The translations under genes and the position numbers were made by a program. Below, in pieces: positions 59,761 through 64,000 of a stretch of DNA of 64,000 nt. The DNA comes from Pseudarthrobacter sp. ATCC 49987 (GTDB lineage: Bacteria; Actinomycetota; Actinomycetes; Actinomycetales; Micrococcaceae), in assembly GCF_009928425.1 (NCBI RefSeq), contig NZ_JAABNS010000001.1:620001-684000 (forward strand). The letters are read 5' to 3'. The notes under the pieces are model-generated. The model saw nothing but the letters and a program-made list of their open reading frames with translations, was not told the origin of the DNA and did not search any database. Positions within the stretch are counted from its first letter, which is position 1; each line of letters begins with the position of its first letter.

Positions 59761-60524
59761 TTGTAAACCTCGCTCTTCTGCATGATTCCGGGGCCGCTCT
59801 CCTTGGCATTGAGCGGTTCCTTGCTCAACCACAGGGTGGCGAATTCGGAGGCGAAAACAATCTTTGCGGCATTGACGTCGTTGACGGCCACGGTCAAAAG
59901 CAACATGCCGGTGGGCAGCGAGGTGTCCTCCACCGGGCCGGCGGCCGGGCCGCTGGCCGAGGGCTGCGGGGTGGGGGCGGCCACCGGGGCCCGCTGCACT
60001 CCGGTCACCAGAACCTTGTGGATGGACAGCTGGGTGGTTTCCTTGTCCGGCTTGGCTTCAATGCCGCCGCTCTTCATGGAGATGAACACGCCGACGTAGT
60101 CTCCGGGGGTGACCTTGCCGCCGACGACGCGCTGGGGATCAACCTGGAAGGAGATCTCCTGCAGTCCCTCCGGCACTGCCACGCTGCCGCTGGACTTGAG
60201 TGCTTCCGGTGCGACCAGCCGTTCCGCAACGAGCTGCTCGCCGGGCAACAGCTCCACCGCGGTTACCTTCCCGGCCTGGCCGTCCAGGTTTTTCAGCGCT
60301 GACTTGGTGACAGCCTTGCCGGGCAGTTCCTCGCTCGCCACGAAGGCCGCCAGGGCTGCAACCGTGGTGCCTGCGGGCACGGCCTTCTTGACGACGAGGA
60401 CGGAGACCGGGTCCAGCCCCTGAACCGCCCTGGAGTCGGCGCCCTGGGCATAGCTGACCACCAGCAGCGCCCCGAGTATCGCCAGGACAAGGGCGGCGAC
60501 GCCGGCCAACAAGCGTGACTTCAA
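59757..60524 (-). CDS. cpaB: Flp pilus assembly protein CpaB/RcpC, SAF domain
   Basis: The 255-residue protein has an N-terminal helix (LLAGVAALVLAILGALLVVS), a SAF domain (VLVVKKAVPAGTTVAALAAF; LLPGEQLVAERL) and a Pro/Ala-rich segment near residue 190. In Gram-negative systems CpaB works with the outer-membrane channel; in actinobacteria it is exported and its role is less clear. It overlaps tadZ by four bases. Confidence 0.88.
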   Translation of the reverse strand: MKSRLLAGVAALVLAILGALLVVSYAQGADSRAVQGLDPVSVLVVKKAVPAGTTVAALAAFVASEELPGKAVTKSALKNLDGQAGKVTAVELLPGEQLVAERLVAPEALKSSGSVAVPEGLQEISFQVDPQRVVGGKVTPGDYVGVFISMKSGGIEAKPDKETTQLSIHKVLVTGVQRAPVAAPTPQPSASGPAAGPVEDTSLPTGMLLLTVAVNDVNAAKIVFASEFATLWLSKEPLNAKESGPGIMQKSEVYK

Positions 60525-60564
60525 AGACTGCTCCTGAATGTAAAGGGTTCGGGTGTGCTGAAAA

Positions 60565-61611
60565 CTATTGGGTGAGGCGGACTATGTCGGTCCCGGAGTC
60601 CTCGGTGGTCACTCCGTAGGTGTAACCGTCGGCCAGCGAGACATACTGGATAAAGCTGCCGATGATGCCGCGGCAGTTGTTGGTGCAGGCGACGGAACTG
60701 GGCACTGTGGGACTCGTGTGGTGAAAGGACTTCGGCAGCTCGTTATCAGTGCCGCTGAATTTCCATCCCTTGACGTTGAACGCAGCAAAGGACGTGAGCT
60801 GGTACTTGGCGTTGGCCCCTGTCCCTGTCACTCTGTTGAAGACCGGCAGAAGGGCAATGACGTCTTTGCCGGCGGTGATGTCCTTCGCCCACTTCTGCAG
60901 CACGCTGTCGCACACGGTGCCCGGGTAGCTGTTGCCGGAACTGCTGCTGGCGTCGCCCGCCTCAATGTCGATGAGGCCGCCGCACACGCCCGGGCTGCCC
61001 ACCAGCCAACCGAAGCCGCCGGGAACGGGGGCTCCGGAGGGTCCGTACAGACAGTCGGGATTCGCGTTGTCGCCGTGGCTCTGCAGCTGCTGCAGGCTGC
61101 CGTCCACGTGATACCTCACCTGGCAGACAGAGAAAGCGAGCGGAAACGGCAAGGGCCCTGCCACCGGTTGGCCCCACCGTACAGTGGCCCGGGCTATGAC
61201 CTCGGCATTATTGAACCCCAGTGCGCGGGCAAAAAAGAGCGAGACCCTGTTGGGTTCCTTTCCGGGTTCCTGGGCGCCCGCGGTGACGGTGACCGTGCCG
61301 GCGGTCTTGTCCAGGACGACGGCTTGGACGTTGCTCGCCCCGTCGCCGGCGTTGCCGTTCGCGAGGCGGACGGCGAGCGCGGATGTCGTTGAGCAGTCGA
61401 CGTCGTTGACGTTGCGGGCGCATTTTTGCGCGATGGCAAGGGCTGCCGCGTCGGCCCCGTTGCGGAGCTGGGTCCGCTCGGCGTACAGCATTCCGACGTC
61501 GACTGCCAGGGCTGTGAAACCGAGCAGTGACACCATGAGAATGGCGATGAGGACGCTGACGGCACCGCGCTCGCGGTCCTCGGGCTTGGGGAGCCTGCTT
61601 AGCCGCCGCAC
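60565..61611 (-). CDS. TadG-like pilus assembly protein
   Basis: The protein of about 348 residues has a TadE/G-type N-terminus: basic head, ERGAVSVLIAILMVSLLGFT hydrophobic helix, then the long extracytoplasmic region with several Cys. I use GTG 61611 (MRRLSRLPKPED), which overlaps the tadE stop by 13 bases; no good alternative ATG exists. TadG-like proteins are pseudopilins or cell-surface parts of the Flp system. cpaB starts 40 bases after its stop. Confidence 0.8.
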   Translation of the reverse strand: MRRLSRLPKPEDRERGAVSVLIAILMVSLLGFTALAVDVGMLYAERTQLRNGADAAALAIAQKCARNVNDVDCSTTSALAVRLANGNAGDGASNVQAVVLDKTAGTVTVTAGAQEPGKEPNRVSLFFARALGFNNAEVIARATVRWGQPVAGPLPFPLAFSVCQVRYHVDGSLQQLQSHGDNANPDCLYGPSGAPVPGGFGWLVGSPGVCGGLIDIEAGDASSSSGNSYPGTVCDSVLQKWAKDITAGKDVIALLPVFNRVTGTGANAKYQLTSFAAFNVKGWKFSGTDNELPKSFHHTSPTVPSSVACTNNCRGIIGSFIQYVSLADGYTYGVTTEDSGTDIVRLTQ

Positions 61612-61973
61612 AGCATCACCCCCCGGCCTTCCATGGGAAAAGGTCCTGCGATGCCTGTCATGGTGGACAGGTTGTAGGTGATCTTGAACGTCAGCTGGGC
61701 GCCCGGGGTACACGTCGCCGGGCTGATGGTGATGTTGGTGTCGCTGAGCGCGGGTTGCAGGGCAACGGCTGCGTTTATGGCCGCAGTCTTGGCGGCGGTT
61801 GGGTTGTTCCCGATCGTCATAACCCGGACCCCTTCACGCGCGGCGCTGGAAAGGGAGATCTGCACGTTGTAGGCCCGGCCGAACTCCATGATGCCGAGCA
61901 GCAGCATGACCAGCACCGGTGCCAGGAGGGCGAACTCCACCGCGACGGCGCCCCGTTCCTTTGTCTTGGACAT
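61599..61973 (-). CDS. TadE-like pseudopilin
   Basis: The 124-residue protein has the TadE signature: ERGAVAVEFALLAPVLVMLL, with Glu at position +5 after the processing-like Gly, and SSAAREGVRVMTIG after the helix. TadE is a minor pilin processed by the prepilin peptidase; no such peptidase gene is in this window. The gene lies 97 bases after the flp pilin. Confidence 0.9.
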   Translation of the reverse strand: MSKTKERGAVAVEFALLAPVLVMLLLGIMEFGRAYNVQISLSSAAREGVRVMTIGNNPTAAKTAAINAAVALQPALSDTNITISPATCTPGAQLTFKITYNLSTMTGIAGPFPMEGRGVMLCGG

Positions 61974-62016
61974 GGGGCACCGCCTTCCTGGGTCGCTGGT
62001 GTCACGCCTGAACTAA

Positions 62017-62053
62017 ACAGGGTTGGGAAGGCCTGAGCCCTACCCAACCCTGT
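62017..62053 (-). other. Hairpin between flp and tadE
   Basis: ACAGGGTTGGG (62017-62027) pairs perfectly with CCCAACCCTGT (62043-62053). On the transcribed minus strand it is followed by TTTAG, a short T run, so it could be a partial terminator that keeps pilin mRNA above that of the assembly genes. Confidence 0.6.
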
Positions 62054-62070
62054 CCAGTCGCAATGGGTTC

Positions 62071-62310
62071 CTACTTCGAGCAGGTACCGGGAGTCGTCAC
62101 TGTGCCGACGGTGGTGGCTGCGCCCATGGTTCCGCCCTTCATCGAGCAGCTAACGGACTCAAAGGTGGAGTTCAGCTGGCCCCCGAGGAGGCCTACGGCG
62201 ACGATGATCACGACGGCGATGAGGGAGACCATGATGCCGTATTCGACGGCGGTGGCGCCGCGCTGGTCGCGGCGAAGGCGGGTGGCGAGGTTGGAGAAAA
62301 AGGAACGCAT
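62071..62310 (-). CDS. flp: Flp-type pilin subunit (major candidate)
   Basis: The 79-residue protein has a basic leader, DQRGATAVEYGIM with the G-A cleavage point and Glu at +5, and one long hydrophobic helix (VSLIAVVIIVAVGLLGG). This is the type IVb pilin pattern. The C-terminal 30 residues are Ser/Thr/Gly-rich with two Cys. It is followed, downstream on the minus strand, by tadE. Confidence 0.9.
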   Translation of the reverse strand: MRSFFSNLATRLRRDQRGATAVEYGIMVSLIAVVIIVAVGLLGGQLNSTFESVSCSMKGGTMGAATTVGTVTTPGTCSK

Positions 62311-62459
62311 GGGTGACTCCTGAGCGAGTTGGGCGGCTGGCCCTGCACCAGCACTGAGAGGAACTTAGCAAGCAGCGACACGCCGACGATTCGACCTTGA
62401 TGCATCCTGTGCCAAGGCTTGCCAAACTGCATGTTCCCTGTACGTTCCCTGCGCAGATT

Positions 62460-62550
62460 CTGCGCTGGGATTGCGCCTCAGCGCAGACACAGGAGGACCC
62501 CCTTGGCTCTGGGGTCCAAGGGGGTCCGGTTTCTGGGGCGCAATTGCGCC
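62460..62550. other. Group of palindromes between the two pilin genes
   Basis: In the 283-base gap: CTGCGCTG (62460-62467) pairs with CAGCGCAG (62479-62486); GGACCCCCTTGG (62495-62506) pairs exactly with CCAAGGGGGTCC (62516-62527); and GGCGCAATTGCGCC at 62537-62550 is a perfect palindrome. They may include the terminator of the upstream tad set and the operator of flp. Confidence 0.55.
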
Positions 62551-62593
62551 GGTGCGGGAGCGTTTCAACCCGCATTGCCAGGAGGCGAGGTGG

Positions 62594-62809
62594 CTAGGGG
62601 AGGCCCAGTGCGGCCCTGACCCCGTCGCTGAGCCCGTTGAAGTAGATGTTCAGCGCGGTGCCGAAGGCGCCCACCCCGGCCACGATGACGATGGCGATGA
62701 ACCCGACGAGGATGCTGTACTCGGTGGCCGTGGCGCCGTCTTCGTCTGATAGGAACCTGGCGACTACTTTGTCGAAGTGGCCTCGGACCCGTGCTGCGAT
62801 GCTGGACAT
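62594..62809 (-). CDS. Second Flp-type pilin
   Basis: The 71-residue protein has SDEDGATATEYSILVG with the pilin Glu at +5 and one hydrophobic helix (FIAIVIVAGVGAFG). It starts 8 bases after the stop of the second tadC and probably belongs to that set. Only distantly similar to the 79-residue pilin downstream. Confidence 0.88.
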   Translation of the reverse strand: MSSIAARVRGHFDKVVARFLSDEDGATATEYSILVGFIAIVIVAGVGAFGTALNIYFNGLSDGVRAALGLP

Positions 62810-62817
62810 GCGGACTC

Positions 62818-63693
62818 CTAGGAGAATGCGGCGATGATATTCATAACAGCGGGACCCAACAAGATGATGAAGAGCGTGGGAAAAATGCAGAAAATCAAGG
62901 GGAAGAGAATCTTCACCGGGATCTTCATGGCGTGTTCCTCGGCGCGTTGCCGCCGCTTGGTGCGCATCTCCTGCGCCTGGCTCTTGAGGACCTTGGCAAT
63001 GGCGATGCCGTAGGCGTCCGCTTGGACAATCGAGCGGATGAAGCTTCGGAGGTCCGCAACATCAACGCGATCAGCCATCGCCAAGTAGGCTTCCTTCCGC
63101 GAGCGTCCTACCTGGATGTCCTGCAGAGTACGGACAAACTCATCGGCCAGGGGGCCCGTGCCGTTCTTACCGGTGCGGCCCATTGCTGCTTCAAAACCCA
63201 GCCCGGCCTGAACCGAGATGAGCATCTGGTCCAAAGCATTTGGCAGTTCCTGCTGAATGGCGGCGCGCCTCTTCTGTGCATGGCTCCTGATGAGCAAGTC
63301 CGGGGCGAAATAGCCGAACGCAAGCGCGCCAACGAGGATGGCAAGCTTCACTGGAGACGGACCGGCAGCGAAATTGAGGATACCGACCACCCCTGCACCG
63401 AAGGCCAACAAGGGCTTGGTGACCAGTAGGCGCTCCAGCGGCCATTTCTTGGGCCGCCCGGCCCCAGCCAGCTGTTTGTCCAGCCACGCTTCGTAGCTGC
63501 CGGGTGTCAGGCGCAGAATGAAGCCCGTGTACCGCTGGGACAGCGAGGCTACTCCGTCGGACGCCTTGGCGCTCAGGCCGAGATTTACCTGGACGTTGCG
63601 GGCGCCGGCATGGTCGGTGCTGAACGCCAGCCAGACCAGGAGGCTGGCGGGAATAACGATGGCGAGCATGGCGCCGAGCGCTATGGGTGACAT
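62818..63693 (-). CDS. Tad pilus platform protein TadC (second copy)
   Basis: The 291-residue protein is a clear paralogue of the tadC at 55235-56119: both share LDQMLISVxAGLGFExAM, GPLAxExVRTLQDxQVGRSR and TKRRQRAEEHAMK-like blocks. The N-terminal helices and the final two helices (ILFPLIFCIFPTLFIILLGP) are present. It lies 10 bases after the stop of the second tadB. Confidence 0.92.
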   Translation of the reverse strand: MSPIALGAMLAIVIPASLLVWLAFSTDHAGARNVQVNLGLSAKASDGVASLSQRYTGFILRLTPGSYEAWLDKQLAGAGRPKKWPLERLLVTKPLLAFGAGVVGILNFAAGPSPVKLAILVGALAFGYFAPDLLIRSHAQKRRAAIQQELPNALDQMLISVQAGLGFEAAMGRTGKNGTGPLADEFVRTLQDIQVGRSRKEAYLAMADRVDVADLRSFIRSIVQADAYGIAIAKVLKSQAQEMRTKRRQRAEEHAMKIPVKILFPLIFCIFPTLFIILLGPAVMNIIAAFS

Positions 63694-63703
63694 GTGCGGC
63701 CTC

Positions 63704-64000
63704 CTAGTACTTTGCCTTGATGAGCCGGCTCAACCAGAAACCGCCGGCGGTAAGCATTAAGGCGGACACTCCCAACATCAGGTATCCGGGAACCGTGCTT
63801 GTGAACGTCTTGGAATATTGCGGATTAACTATGATCAGGGCAACGAAGAGGACGATTGGCAGACCCATCAGTACTGCGGCCGACATGCGGCCCTCGGCGC
63901 TGAGGGCCTGGACTTGACGCCTGATCTGGTTCCGGTCGCGGATCGTCTCACCGACGTGGTCCAGGACCTCGGCAAGATCGCCGCCCACTTCACGGTGGAT
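63704..64000 (-). CDS. Tad pilus platform protein TadB (second copy), partial
   Basis: The frame is open to the window edge; the visible C-terminal 98 residues include EVGGDLAEVLDHVGETIRDR and two helices (VLMGLPIVLFVALIIV; YLMLGVSALMLTAGGFW). These match the C-terminal half of the tadB at 56127-57062. The rest lies beyond the window. Confidence 0.88.
   Translation of the reverse strand: MHREVGGDLAEVLDHVGETIRDRNQIRRQVQALSAEGRMSAAVLMGLPIVLFVALIIVNPQYSKTFTSTVPGYLMLGVSALMLTAGGFWLSRLIKAKY

Overview
The window is a high-GC actinobacterial chromosome segment. Gene order and protein sequences most resemble Arthrobacter/Pseudarthrobacter-type Micrococcaceae (inference from recall; no search was run). 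It is dominated by the core transcription and translation islands: rplA end, rplJL, rpoBC, rpsL-rpsG-fusA-tuf (str), the S10 operon (rpsJ to rpsQ), the spc operon (rplN to rplO) with secY-adk-map, and infA-rpmJ-rpsM-rpsK-rpoA-rplQ-truA (alpha).

Layout. 1-155: end of rplA and terminator. 239-2612: a tandem pair of two-domain GNAT acetyltransferases lodged between rplA and the rplJL unit, which keeps a classical L10 leader RNA. 4196-7811: a Tat-exported 5'-nucleotidase family phosphoesterase, then (minus strand) a YbaK-type deacylase and a thiolase. 8190-15727: rpoB and rpoC. 16251-20714: str operon. 20883-29537: an accessory block with a decayed carboxylesterase, a 1384-residue membrane protein, a GT-C-like membrane protein, a 41-residue membrane peptide and a GH1 beta-glucosidase. 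29975-42895: S10, spc and secY-adk-map. 43100-47749: a sugar ABC importer without its ATPase, divergent from a P1-family peptidase. 47927-52043: the alpha-operon region and truA. 52062-55132: a divergent histidine kinase/response regulator pair and a degenerate Hpt-domain protein. 55235-64000 (minus strand): a complete-looking tad (Flp pilus) locus followed upstream by a second partial tadB/tadC/flp set that runs off the window.

How the parts work together. The core operons supply RNA polymerase, ribosomal proteins, elongation factors, the Sec channel, adenylate kinase and methionine aminopeptidase. The tad genes build a secreted pilus: Flp pilins, TadE/G pseudopilins, CpaB, TadZ positioning ATPase, TadA motor and TadB/C platform. 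The two-component genes and the pseudo-Hpt protein next to them are possible regulators, but no direct link is visible.

No tRNA, rRNA, CRISPR array, insertion sequence or integrase was seen. The least conventional signals are regulatory: a multi-branched RNA before rpsM with two competing copies of one pairing strand, a perfect 18-bp palindrome plus an intrinsic terminator at the start of truA, an 11-mer shared by the rpoB and rpoA upstream regions, an Hpt protein lacking its phospho-histidine, and a perfect 38-bp tandem duplication after map.
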